DNA of 64,000 bases from Brachybacterium massiliense (GCF_900184245.1 NZ_FXXB01000008.1:186001-250000), one strand, 5' to 3'. Shown: positions 49,762 to 57,449, numbered from the stretch's first letter. Program-made: numbers and translations. Notes: generated from the sequence alone by a model not told the origin.

Positions 49762-50411
49762 GTCAGCTGGAGACTGGTCAGACAGGTCAGATCATCCTCC
49801 GCCTGGGTCGAGATGGACGCGGTCCCCGTGTAGTCCTCGAGGGTGCACGTGAGCTCCGCGGTGATCCCGCGCGGCAGCCAGAAACCGATGAACCCGTTGT
49901 CATGCGTGGTGCGAGGGCCCTCCTCAAGGACCTCGCCCGAGCTGCTGTCGACCACGCTCACGGTGAGCTCGCGGCTGCGCAGTTCTCCGCGGCACGTGGT
50001 CAGGCTGTGGAACGCGCACTCGTGGGTGGTCTCGACGAACGGGGCCACCGACAAGTAGAACTGGTCCTCGGGAAGGGGCAGCTCGGCCTCGCGCCCTGCA
50101 TCGTCTCGGAGCTGCAGAGACGTCGCGGTGACGCTGGCGATCAGATCCTGCGGTCGCTCAGCCACCGGGAGCGCCTCGAGACGGTCGATGATCTCGTGCG
50201 CGTCCGCGTCGGCGAAGCCATGTTCCTGAAGCAACTCCTGATCACCCGTGATGGATGCGGGCTCGGACCCACCGGCCCCGCAGCCGGCGACCACGAGCGG
50301 GAACAGGACGGCACCGATCACGAGCGATCGCCGGGGCAGCCGCACGGTACGACGACGGGGCCCACCCCCGGAGGAGGCGCGCGGGCCTCGAAGGTACGAC
50401 GGGGAGGTCAT
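49758..50411 (-). CDS. cueP: CueP-family copper-binding lipoprotein
   Basis: The 217-residue lipoprotein (lipobox LVVAGCGAGG) has the CueP core: FVETTHECAFHSLTTCRGEL near 128-147, with the Cys-x-x-His-x-x-x-x-Cys arrangement, then GFIGFWLPRG and a third Cys in AELTCTL plus a late Cys in DDLTCLTSL. Salmonella CueP is the periplasmic copper protein that supplies SodC. The ATG overlaps the ydhK-like stop by one base. Here it is membrane-anchored, as expected for a Gram-positive cell. Confidence 0.85.
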   Translation of the reverse strand: MTSPSYLRGPRASSGGGPRRRTVRLPRRSLVIGAVLFPLVVAGCGAGGSEPASITGDQELLQEHGFADADAHEIIDRLEALPVAERPQDLIASVTATSLQLRDDAGREAELPLPEDQFYLSVAPFVETTHECAFHSLTTCRGELRSRELTVSVVDSSSGEVLEEGPRTTHDNGFIGFWLPRGITAELTCTLEDYTGTASISTQAEDDLTCLTSLQLT

Positions 50412-50995
50412 CACGCAGGCTCGATCTCGCTCTCGACGACCCACTTGTGGTTCGTCATCATCATCCCGTCGGCCTCGTAATCGACCATGTACACGGTCTC
50501 CTCGGTGGCACTGTCGATGGTGGCCTCAGCACCCTCCATCCCGGTCATGTGATCGGCGGTGATGACCACCTCGGTGCCCTCTGCCAGCGGTGCCTCGCCC
50601 GGGTTCTCGAGCTCCTCGTGAACGACCCACTTGTGGTCAGTGACCGGCTCACCGCCATCGGTCGGCGTGAAGCTGACCGAGTAGGTCGTGGTGTCGAAGG
50701 CGCCCGAGATCGTCGCCGTCGCCCCCTCCATGCCCTCCATGTGGTCCGCCGTGAGCGTCACCTCCGTGCCGACCGGGAACTCGGGATCCTCCGCGGGCAC
50801 CATCCCCTCAGGCGCTGGGCCGCCATCCATCGGGTGCTCCATGCCCCCGTTGCCACCACCATCGGACGCCTCCGACGCTTCTGACTCGCCCGGCGTCTGA
50901 CCCTCCTCAGACCCGCTGTCGGTGCAGCCGGCAAACACAATCGCACCGGTGAAGACGACGGCCGCGAGACGGCCGAGAGAGCGACGAGAACGCAT
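50411..50995 (-). CDS. YdhK-family (DUF1541) lipoprotein
   Basis: The 194-residue lipoprotein (lipobox VFAGCTDS) has an acidic linker with a Met/His patch (GGMEHPMDGG) and two tandem DUF1541 repeats, each with TADHMxGMEGAxATI and a TxHKWVV strand. Family members occur with copper genes, and the Met/His content suggests metal binding. AGGAG precedes the ATG. It leads the operon ydhK-cueP-tlpA-ccdA, and the direct repeat box at 51044 lies 49 bases upstream. Confidence 0.88.
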   Translation of the reverse strand: MRSRRSLGRLAAVVFTGAIVFAGCTDSGSEEGQTPGESEASEASDGGGNGGMEHPMDGGPAPEGMVPAEDPEFPVGTEVTLTADHMEGMEGATATISGAFDTTTYSVSFTPTDGGEPVTDHKWVVHEELENPGEAPLAEGTEVVITADHMTGMEGAEATIDSATEETVYMVDYEADGMMMTNHKWVVESEIEPA

Positions 50996-51043
50996 GATTT
51001 CTCCTAGTCAGAGGATACTTTGCACCAGCGTATGTCCTCTAGA

Positions 51044-51061
51044 TCAAGGTCTCCTCAAGGT
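51044..51061. promoter_or_regulatory. Candidate response-regulator box (TCAAGGT direct repeat)
   Basis: Two exact TCAAGGT units (51044-51050, 51055-51061) lie 11 bases apart between the divergent ydhK-like operon and the Csp gene. TCTTGA and CTTGAG follow on the same strand as inverted relatives. The match in spacing and sequence to 46374 suggests that the island's response regulator binds here. Confidence 0.6.
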
Positions 51062-51215
51062 CAGATCTTGACTTCTTGAGCACCGCGCTGACCAGTCGGC
51101 CCGCACTGCCTCCGAACGTACGGTCTATCCGCTTCCGTCCTTCGGGGGCGATGGCTAGCGTCGTCAGGACGGGCCGGCATCCGCCGGTCCGTCCGGAACG
51201 AGAAGGAGCAGGATC

Positions 51216-51626
51216 ATGACCCATCACGTCGCATCAATGCTTCAGACCTACCCGAAGGACCTCGGCACCATCGACCAGCAGAAGCTCGCCGCATGCATCG
51301 AGGCCTGCTTCGAGTGCGCCCAGACCTGCACAGCCTGCGCGGACGCCTGCCTGGCCGAAGACATGGTGGCGGAGCTGACCCAATGCATTCGCCTGAACCA
51401 GGACTGCGCCGACGTCTGCGAAGCCACCGGCCGGGTCCTATCCCGCCAGACCGGGAAGAACGTCGCCCTCAACCGTGCCCTGCTCGAGGCGTGTCAGGCG
51501 GCGTGCCGATCCTGCGCCGAGGAGTGCGAGAAGCACGCTGAAATGCATAAGCACTGCAAGGTCTGCGCGGACGCCTGTCGCCGCTGCGAGCAGGCCTGTG
51601 CAGAGCTGTTGGCCTCGATCAGCTGA
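51216..51626 (+). CDS. csp: Four-helix-bundle copper storage protein (DUF326, Csp-like)
   Basis: The 136-residue protein has 18 Cys, mostly in CxxxC or CxxC spacing along four predicted helices (ACIEACFECAQTCTACADAC near 26-45; CADACRRCEQAC near the end). This is the pattern of Csp proteins, whose Cys-lined bundle stores many Cu(I) ions. No signal peptide is seen, so it should be cytosolic like Csp3. AGAAGGAG precedes the ATG. It is divergent from the ydhK-cueP operon. Confidence 0.9.
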   Translation: MTHHVASMLQTYPKDLGTIDQQKLAACIEACFECAQTCTACADACLAEDMVAELTQCIRLNQDCADVCEATGRVLSRQTGKNVALNRALLEACQAACRSCAEECEKHAEMHKHCKVCADACRRCEQACAELLASIS

Positions 51627-51647
51627 TACCGCTGCCTCTGCACGCAA

Positions 51648-51678
51648 AGGGAGCCCCGACCGTTGGTCGGGGCTCCCT
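51648..51678. terminator. Intrinsic terminator (csp / NlpC-P60)
   Basis: A perfect 13-base stem (AGGGAGCCCCGAC) with a CGTTG loop lies between the convergent csp and NlpC/P60 genes; CTCT follows on the plus strand. Confidence 0.85.
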
Positions 51679-51702
51679 CTGCGCGGGCGTTGCGACCTGC
51701 GG

Positions 51703-52533
51703 TCAGCGGAAGGTGACGAAGGTCGGCGAACCCCAGATGGTCCGCTCCGTGACGGCACCCGGGGTGCGCCCCGCGTCGATGACCGTGTCGCCACCGGCGT
51801 AGATCCCGAGGTGGCCGGGCCACACCACGAGGTCACCGGGCTGGGCCTCGGACTTCGAGATCGTGGTTCCAGCCGCAACCTGCTGCGACGAGGTACGGGG
51901 CAGGTCGATACCGGCCTGCTTGTACGCGTACGAGCTCAGACCCGAGCAGTCGAAGCTGACGCCCGGCTTGGAGGTCCCCCACGAGTAGGAGGCACCGATC
52001 TGGCTGCGCGCGGCATCGACGATCGCCTGCTGCGAGTTCGTCGCGGAGTTCGAGGGGGCGGGAGCAGAGGTTCCACCGCCCGAGGTCGATGCGCCGCCGT
52101 TCAGTGCGCCGCGCGTCTCGGGGCCCACGATGCCGTCGATCTTCAGGCCATGCGAGCGCTGGAAGTCCTTCACGGCCCCATGGGTGAGCTTGCCGAACTT
52201 TCCGTCGACGGACAGCGAATCACCATGGTCGTTCAGAGCTGACTGCAGCTGCTCCACGGCAGAGCCCTGCGAACCCCACCGCAGCTTCTCCGCCGTGGAG
52301 ACGGACGTCGCGTGTGCCGGGGCCGGCGCCGCCGGCGCAGCAGCCTGTGCAGAAATGGCAGGTGCGGCGGGCGACGCGGCGGGGGCGGCTTGAGCCGGGC
52401 CCGCGGCGAAAGCGGATCCGAGGAGGACCGTGCCGAGGACAGCGGCACCGCCGGTGCCCCGCAACGCGCGTCCAGCGGTCCCGACAGGCGTGACTGCTCG
52501 GCCGAAGGCGCGGTGGGTGTTGTTATGGGCCAT
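51703..52533 (-). CDS. Secreted NlpC/P60 peptidoglycan hydrolase with PG-binding domain
   Basis: The 276-residue protein has a long signal region ending near AFAAGPAQAAPA, an Ala/Pro linker, a peptidoglycan-binding domain (GSQGSAVEQLQSALND near 90; DGIVGPETRGAL) and an NlpC/P60 domain with catalytic Cys in FDCSGLSSYAYKQAG and His in WPGHLGIYAG. It likely cuts D-Glu-diaminopimelate cross-peptide bonds. ATG 52533 is chosen because the signal peptide starts there and GGAG precedes it; the frame runs open upstream. As island cargo it may help cell wall passage during transfer or just be a passenger. Confidence 0.88.
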   Translation of the reverse strand: MAHNNTHRAFGRAVTPVGTAGRALRGTGGAAVLGTVLLGSAFAAGPAQAAPAASPAAPAISAQAAAPAAPAPAHATSVSTAEKLRWGSQGSAVEQLQSALNDHGDSLSVDGKFGKLTHGAVKDFQRSHGLKIDGIVGPETRGALNGGASTSGGGTSAPAPSNSATNSQQAIVDAARSQIGASYSWGTSKPGVSFDCSGLSSYAYKQAGIDLPRTSSQQVAAGTTISKSEAQPGDLVVWPGHLGIYAGGDTVIDAGRTPGAVTERTIWGSPTFVTFR

Positions 52534-52735
52534 GTTTCTACTCCGTAGGTTTCCCTCCTCGAGACGGGAGGGAGTCGATGACTTCGTCAGTGCCGCAGCG
52601 ACGGCAGAGCGACCAGTGAAGCGCCAGCTCATTTCGTGGGCAGTGAAACCAACGTACGGGCTGGTTCGGCGGTTCTACGGAGGCATGGGGTGCCCTGCTT
52701 GAAGATTTAACCGCGGCTTTGCGCACGCTCTCCTG
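52534..52735 (-). promoter_or_regulatory. Leader and promoter region of the NlpC/P60 gene
   Basis: No gene is recognised. A hairpin (52552-52558 with 52567-52573, TCCCTCC/GGAGGGA) lies just before the ribosome site. The stretch was compared by eye with the c-di-AMP (ydaO) riboswitch that often precedes such hydrolases; the conserved core is not evident. Confidence 0.4.
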
Positions 52736-52752
52736 ATACCCCCGGAGGGTAG
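52736..52752 (+). promoter_or_regulatory. Second CsoR-like palindrome
   Basis: ATACCCCCGGAGGGTAG matches the copB operator at 13 of 17 positions and keeps TACCC/GGGTA arms. GAAAGG and an ATG (52782) follow at normal distance, but only the first 17 or so codons look gene-like before the frame becomes an antisense image of the Lsr2 remnant. It may be the promoter of a lost copper gene. Confidence 0.45.
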
Positions 52753-52925
52753 GCCGGGCCTTTACCTGTACGGTCGAAAGGATGACGCGAGAGATCGAAC
52801 GCATTCTCAAGATTGTCTTAAGGCAGCGCTGCACTCATCAGCGGACCCGTGCTGCGAGACGTGCGCGGACGCACCACGGCCCGGCACCATCCAGGTGTGC
52901 TGGGCCGAGTGAGGACAGTGCGGAG

Positions 52926-53180
52926 TCAGTTCGCCTTGGCGTAGGCCTCACGGACATCGGCGCGAATGCGACCCCGCTCCGAGACCTCGTAACCGTTCGC
53001 GACCGCCCACTGGCGGATCTTCGCGGCGTCGCCGCCGGTGCTGGCACCGGTGCCGCGCTGCGCACGACCACCAGTGCGCCGCGCCATAACGGTCCACTTC
53101 TCCATCTCGGAGCGCAGCTGACGAGTGTTGTTCTCGTTCAGGTCGATCTCGTACGAGACGCCGTCCAGCCCAAACGTCAC
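52926..53180 (-). pseudogene. Lsr2-like xenogeneic silencer, N-terminally truncated
   Basis: The frame matches Lsr2 from the strand NTVTFGLDGVSYEIDLNENN through the linker ARRTGGRAQRGTG to the DNA-binding domain IRQWAVANGYEVSERGRI. The family's first 20 or so residues, which form the start of the oligomerisation sheet, are missing and upstream sequence is unrelated. The first in-frame start is GTG 53180 with no ribosome site, giving 84 residues. DNA binding may survive but filament formation should be damaged. It could be a decayed gene or a natural dominant-negative form. Confidence 0.7.
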
Positions 53181-53383
53181 CGTGTTGTGACGACAGTCGG
53201 TCTCGGCATGGCTGCAGGCCCTGAGCGTTAGGACTGTAGGGGAAGCGCCGCGCCACCGGTGCCGACACGAGCCCGGCGGCCCAGCCACCGGGCATCCTCG
53301 ATCGGCTTAGAGGGGCGGGAGCTGAGGTTGTTCAGACGGTGGTCGATGCTGACCGAGATGCTTCGTCCAGTGATCTCGCGACC

Positions 53384-53791
53384 TCATCGATCGGTGCGCA
53401 GCGGGATCGGATTGCCGAGGCTTTCGAGGTGCCCGGTGGCGATGACGAACGACCGCACGCACAACAGCACGGCGCGACCTGCCGAGGATTCGGGGAGTCG
53501 GTGGGGACCCTCCATGCTGCCGAATAGCTCGTCGTTGCTCATGTCTACGATCCGCTGCACGGCGGGGTCAACATCCATGCGGATCACGAGATGGCCGGGG
53601 GAGTCGGTGGTCTTGGCGGCCACCTCGCCACTGGCGGCTAGCGCCCGGACGGCGTCGAGGTCGAGACGGGGTATCAGGCCGTGATCGATCAGATGCGCGA
53701 GGGCGGAGCGATCGATACCGACGATGCGCGCGGCGAGGGCCGCGGGGATCAGCTCGTCGGGATTCGGCTTGGTGCTGCGGACGGTCGGCAT
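53384..53791 (-). CDS. Hypothetical protein, possible helix-turn-helix
   Basis: The 135-residue frame is not recognised. Residues 13-50 (IPAALAARIVGIDRSALAHL and the following DLDAVRALAASG) resemble a MerR/AlpA-like helix-turn-helix. The C-terminal part has no clear relative and the end may be altered. ATG 53791 starts the conserved-looking part; GTG 53833 is an alternative. No ribosome site is visible. It may be a small island regulator. Confidence 0.4.
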   Translation of the reverse strand: MPTVRSTKPNPDELIPAALAARIVGIDRSALAHLIDHGLIPRLDLDAVRALAASGEVAAKTTDSPGHLVIRMDVDPAVQRIVDMSNDELFGSMEGPHRLPESSAGRAVLLCVRSFVIATGHLESLGNPIPLRTDR

Positions 53792-53833
53792 CAACAAAGC
53801 ATTCCATACCCGAATCGTCATTTCGAGTGGCAC

Positions 53834-54545
53834 GCAGATTGTGCACGGCGGACGGAAAGTGAGCGCGACTCGGAATGTGGCCGCGGTAGCATTGATGGTG
53901 GATGCTAGGAACTGTGAACTGCACAGCTGCTGGTACCCCGGAAAGGCTCAATGTCCAGGAAGAGCCGTTATCGGACATTGAGTTGACGTGTCACACGAAA
54001 TTCATCAACAGAGGGCCGGACACCCCTTCAGTAATCAGCTGGAGGAGCCTGACGCAGAGAACTTGAGCACTCCGCAGATGGTGCCCGCACGGCCAAGTAT
54101 GCGTTGCGGTGCAGCGGGATCGCTTCCCACCGCGACGTGGGTCCAGCTCGCCCTGACGGGTAGCCGCGGTGCAGGGGCACTTTGAGGTGTACGTGGGAGG
54201 TGGCCCAGTGGATGACCCGTGAGGGCGAAGCGCTATCGATGCCCCGGCAGCCGAGAGTGACCGTGCCGACACTGCCGCAGTTCTTCCCCACGTGGGAGCT
54301 CCGACGGGAAGGGCAGCCTTGCGACGGGCGAGACGGCCTGCCTGGTCTTGAGTCGCGGCGACGAGAGAACATGGGGGAGACTCTGGCCCTGGCCACCAGC
54401 CGGCCCCGTTCTGTGCTCGCCCCGCGTGCCCCTGGTCCAGGAGCGGCACTCGAAGGTTGACCGCCGTCGTGATGGTGACCTCGAGGCTCGTGCGGTCTCC
54501 AGCCGGCGCGACTCTAGCGGTCAGATCGCCGCTAAGAAAGACAAC
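53834..54545. other. Right island arm, no gene recognised
   Basis: About 710 bases between the hypothetical gene and the tRNA terminator show no supported gene. It holds a perfect 10-base inverted repeat, CTCAATGTCC at 53947-53956 and GGACATTGAG at 53973-53982, with 16 bases between, and the right arm-type sequence at 54511. Local AT content is a little higher than in the surrounding chromosome. Confidence 0.6.
54511..54523 (+). repeat. Putative integrase arm-type site, right end
   Basis: ACTCTAGCGGTCA equals 38812-38824 near the left end. It lies 58 bases before attR, a normal distance for an arm site of a tyrosine integrase. Confidence 0.55.
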
Positions 54546-54576
54546 GCCCTGGCGAGAAACTTGTTCTCACCAGGGC
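54546..54576 (-). terminator. Terminator after tRNA-Pro
   Basis: Arms GCCCTGG and CCAGGGC plus GAGAA/TTCTC with one mismatch between form a hairpin. Read on the minus strand it follows the tRNA 3' end and leads into TTGTCTTTCTT. It belongs to the island, so the element brings its own terminator for the target tRNA. Confidence 0.75.
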
Positions 54577-54580
54577 ATTC

Positions 54581-54655
<75 letters not shown>

Positions 54656-54852
54656 AAACCCTCCGTCACCGGAGGACCGAGGAACACAGTACCCCGCCGA
54701 CGCCCTCGAGGCGAATCCACGGCGGCGTGACCTGCGGCACCTGCGTCGCCGTCACGATCCGCGACGCTGATGAGCTAGGGGCCCGCCAGTCCGTCTCCGG
54801 GCCTCGGGCGGGTCTGACGCCCCATCCCCATCGCCGCTCCTAGACTGCGAGC

Positions 54853-55797
54853 ATGCGCGAGGCGGATCATTCGACACCTCACGGCGAGACCCCCTACTCG
54901 CCGACGTCGCTGCTGCGCGCCCTCACCGCGGACCCCTACAGCGTGGACACCCTGCGCGAGGATGCGCATCCCGCCGCAGAGGCCGCACCTCCCGATGTCG
55001 GCGTGACCCGCGTGATCACCCTGCTGCTCGCGCTGCTGCTCGGCTTCGCCGCCGCGGTCTCGGTGCTCGAGCTGCGACGCGGCGCCGCCGCCGAGGACAG
55101 CCCTCGCGCCCTGCTCGAGCAGGAGGTGCGCGACACGCGCGCCGAGGCCGATCTGCTCGAGCAGCGACAGGAGGAGCTCGAGCGCCAGATCGCCGAGGCG
55201 CAGGGCGTCGTGCTCGACGGCGCCGAGACCGGCTCCTCCGAGGAGCTGACCACCTACGAGCAGGCCAGCGGCAGCCTCCCCCTGACCGGTCCGGGCGTGG
55301 TGCTGGTGCTCGAGGATTCCTCCCCGCTGCCCTCGAGCCCCGGAGCCGGCGCCGGGACCGTGAACCGCGTGATGGACTCCGACGTGCAGATCGCGGTGAA
55401 CGGGCTCTGGAGCGCCGGGGCGGAGGCGATCTCCGTGAACGGCCAGCGCATCACCAGCACCACCGCGATCCGCACCGCGGGCTCCGCGATCCTGGTCGAC
55501 TTCCGTCCCCTGTCCCCGCCCTACCGGATCACCGCGCTCGGTGACCCTGCGCAGCTGCGCTCGGCCGTCACCGAGAGCGAGGCGGGGGAGTACCTCGCGG
55601 AGATCTCGAGCCGCTACGGCATCGGCAGCTCCTGGGAGAGCGAGGACGAGCTCGAGGTGCCCGCACGCTCCGTCGGCACCCTCCGCGAGGCCGCGCCGCT
55701 GGACGACGGCAGCGGGAACCTGCCCGAGGAGCCGCGCCCCATCCACCCCACCGAACCGTCGACCGCCGGACGCGGCGCCGAGGAGGAGACCCCATGA
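54853..55797 (+). CDS. DUF881 membrane protein (first copy)
   Basis: The 314-residue protein has a cytosolic N-terminus of about 50 residues, one helix (VITLLLALLLGFAAAVSVLEL), a coiled-coil stretch rich in Glu/Arg (about 85-118) and the extracytoplasmic DUF881 domain (PLTGPGVVLVLED near 141; NGLWSAGAEAISVNGQRI). It corresponds to Rv1823 in the conserved mycobacterial order. TAGACT at 54841-54846 lies 6 bases before the ATG, a likely leaderless start. DUF881 and sbp genes are tied to cell division or envelope assembly, but their role is not known. Confidence 0.88.
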   Translation: MREADHSTPHGETPYSPTSLLRALTADPYSVDTLREDAHPAAEAAPPDVGVTRVITLLLALLLGFAAAVSVLELRRGAAAEDSPRALLEQEVRDTRAEADLLEQRQEELERQIAEAQGVVLDGAETGSSEELTTYEQASGSLPLTGPGVVLVLEDSSPLPSSPGAGAGTVNRVMDSDVQIAVNGLWSAGAEAISVNGQRITSTTAIRTAGSAILVDFRPLSPPYRITALGDPAQLRSAVTESEAGEYLAEISSRYGIGSSWESEDELEVPARSVGTLREAAPLDDGSGNLPEEPRPIHPTEPSTAGRGAEEETP

Positions 55798-56126
55798 TCG
55801 CCATCATCGGACTGGTGCTGGGCATCGTGCTCGGCGTCCTCGTTCAGCCCGACGTCCCCGCGGTGCTGCAGCCCTATCTGCCGATCGCCGTGGTGGCCTC
55901 CCTCGACACCCTGGCCGGCGGCCTGCGGGCGAGCCTGAACGGCGCCTTCGACTCGCACGTGTTCATCACCTCGTTCATGTTCAACGTGCTGATCGCCTCC
56001 TTCCTGGTGTTCCTGGGCGACCAGCTCGGCGTCGGCTCCCAGCTGTCCACCGCGGTGATCGTGGTGCTCGGGATCCGCATCTTCTCCAACGCCGCCGCGA
56101 TCCGACGCCTGCTGTTCAGGTCATGA
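55794..56126 (+). CDS. sbp: Small basic family protein (DUF1290)
   Basis: The 110-residue protein has three hydrophobic helices and the conserved PIAVVASLDTLAGGLRASLNGAFDSHVF near 30-57. It lies between two DUF881 genes with four-base overlaps on both sides, the same order as Rv1823-Rv1825. In Bacillus, sbp neighbours ftsA and ftsZ, so a link with division is likely. Confidence 0.92.
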   Translation: MIAIIGLVLGIVLGVLVQPDVPAVLQPYLPIAVVASLDTLAGGLRASLNGAFDSHVFITSFMFNVLIASFLVFLGDQLGVGSQLSTAVIVVLGIRIFSNAAAIRRLLFRS

Positions 56127-56875
56127 GCGACGGCACCCGCACCCCCGACTCCCCGGAGCAGCAGAAGCTGGTCTGGCGGCGCTTCCGCGACACACTGCGC
56201 CCGCAGGCGAACCTCTCGCAGGTGATCGTGGGTCTGCTGTGCCTGCTGCTGGGCCTGTCGATCGTCGCCCAGGTGCAGCAGGGGGACGACTCGCTCGAGG
56301 GCGCCACCCAGCAGGAGCTGGTGCGCCTGCTGGACGAGTCCGGCCGCCACTCCGCCGATCTCGAGGTGGAGAACGCCGAGCTCGACCGCACCCTGGAGAC
56401 CCTGCGCTCGGGGCGGGAGGGGGACGTCGCCGCCCAGAATGCCGCGCAGGAGCGGCTCGAGGACCTAGAGATCCTCGCCGGCACGGCGCCCGCGCAGGGG
56501 CGCGGCGTGCTGCTGTCGATCGACGATCCGCAGGGCACCCTCCGCGCGCCGACGCTGCTCGGTGTGATCCAGGAGCTGCGCAACGCCGGCGCCGAGGTGA
56601 TCCAGATCGGGGAGGTGCGCGTGGTCGCGTCGACCTCGATCACCACCGATGCCGCCGGGGGTCTGCTGGTGGACGGCACACCGCTCAGCGCGCCCTACGT
56701 CGTGCGCGCCATCGGCGACCCCTCCGTGATGGAGCCCGCGCTGAGGATCCCCGGCGGTGCCGCGGACTCCGTCGCGGGGGACGGCGGATCGCTCGTGGCG
56801 ACCGCCGACGACACGATCCGCATCGAGGCCACGGTCGAGCTCACCGCCCCGGAGCACACCCGAGTGGTCAAGTGA
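56123..56875 (+). CDS. DUF881 membrane protein (second copy)
   Basis: The 250-residue protein begins in the sbp stop (ATGA). It has one helix (VIVGLLCLLLGLSIVAQV near 36-53), a coiled coil (about 66-112) and the DUF881 domain (GVLLSIDDPQ near 128, ELRNAGAEVIQIGEVRV). The two DUF881 proteins probably work as a pair with Sbp at the membrane. Confidence 0.88.
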   Translation: MSDGTRTPDSPEQQKLVWRRFRDTLRPQANLSQVIVGLLCLLLGLSIVAQVQQGDDSLEGATQQELVRLLDESGRHSADLEVENAELDRTLETLRSGREGDVAAQNAAQERLEDLEILAGTAPAQGRGVLLSIDDPQGTLRAPTLLGVIQELRNAGAEVIQIGEVRVVASTSITTDAAGGLLVDGTPLSAPYVVRAIGDPSVMEPALRIPGGAADSVAGDGGSLVATADDTIRIEATVELTAPEHTRVVK

Positions 56876-57001
56876 TCGTCAATTCTTGACTCAGCATGCC
56901 TTCTCGGGCCCCGCGGAGGCCTGATCGCATGCGAAGATGGGCGGGCCGAATCCTGTGCGGTCATCGCCCAGGGTCCGTCGCAGGCCAGGAAGGGGTGCGC
57001 G

Positions 57002-57445
57002 GTGTCCGGGAACACCGAGTGGAACGACGAGAATCTCGACCACACGTCGAAGCTGAGCGCGATCTCGCCCAGCGATCCCCTGGAGGAGGCCGAGTCCGGT
57101 CTCTCCTCCCAGGATCGGCGGGCGATCGAGAACCTGCCGCCGAGCAGTGCGCTGCTCATCGTCCGGAAGGGACCGAACCTCGGGGCGCGCTTCCTGCTCG
57201 ACTCCGAGACCACGGTCGCGGGCCGTCATCCCAAGAGCGAGATCTTCCTCGACGACGTGACCGTCTCCCGCAAGCACGCCGCCTTCGTGCGTGACGGCGA
57301 TGGGTTCCTGGTGCGTGATCTCGGCTCCCTCAACGGCACCTACGTGGGCAAGGACCGTGTGGACGAGGCCCGCCTCCAGGCCGGCCAGGACGTGCAGATC
57401 GGGAAGTACCGACTGACCTACCACCCCTTCCACGGGCAGGCCTGA
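57002..57445 (+). CDS. garA: FHA-domain regulator GarA/OdhI
   Basis: The 147-residue protein has a C-terminal FHA domain: AGRHPKSEIFLDDVTVSRKHAAF and DLGSLNGTYVG. GarA/OdhI inhibits 2-oxoglutarate dehydrogenase and adjusts glutamate metabolism, and phosphorylation of an N-terminal ETTS motif switches it off. Here the matching region reads LDHTSKLSAISP, so the canonical acidic-TT motif is not kept. The gene lies between DUF881 and ftsR as in mycobacteria, without gcvH. Start GTG. Confidence 0.92.
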   Translation: MSGNTEWNDENLDHTSKLSAISPSDPLEEAESGLSSQDRRAIENLPPSSALLIVRKGPNLGARFLLDSETTVAGRHPKSEIFLDDVTVSRKHAAFVRDGDGFLVRDLGSLNGTYVGKDRVDEARLQAGQDVQIGKYRLTYHPFHGQA

Positions 57446-57449
57446 GCCG

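Noticed and set aside
52534-52735. c-di-AMP (ydaO) riboswitch before the NlpC/P60 gene
   Set aside because: Such hydrolases often have one, and stretches like GCCGAACC are suggestive, but the conserved core and closing region could not be matched by eye.
52782-53231. 149-residue plus-strand frame after the second CsoR-like site
   Set aside because: Past the first codons it is the antisense of the Lsr2 remnant and shows no domain.
53991-54449. Minus-strand frame of 152 residues in the right island arm
   Set aside because: Composition is unlike a protein (Arg/Ser/Pro/Gly-rich, no helix pattern), no ribosome site, and no relative is recognised.
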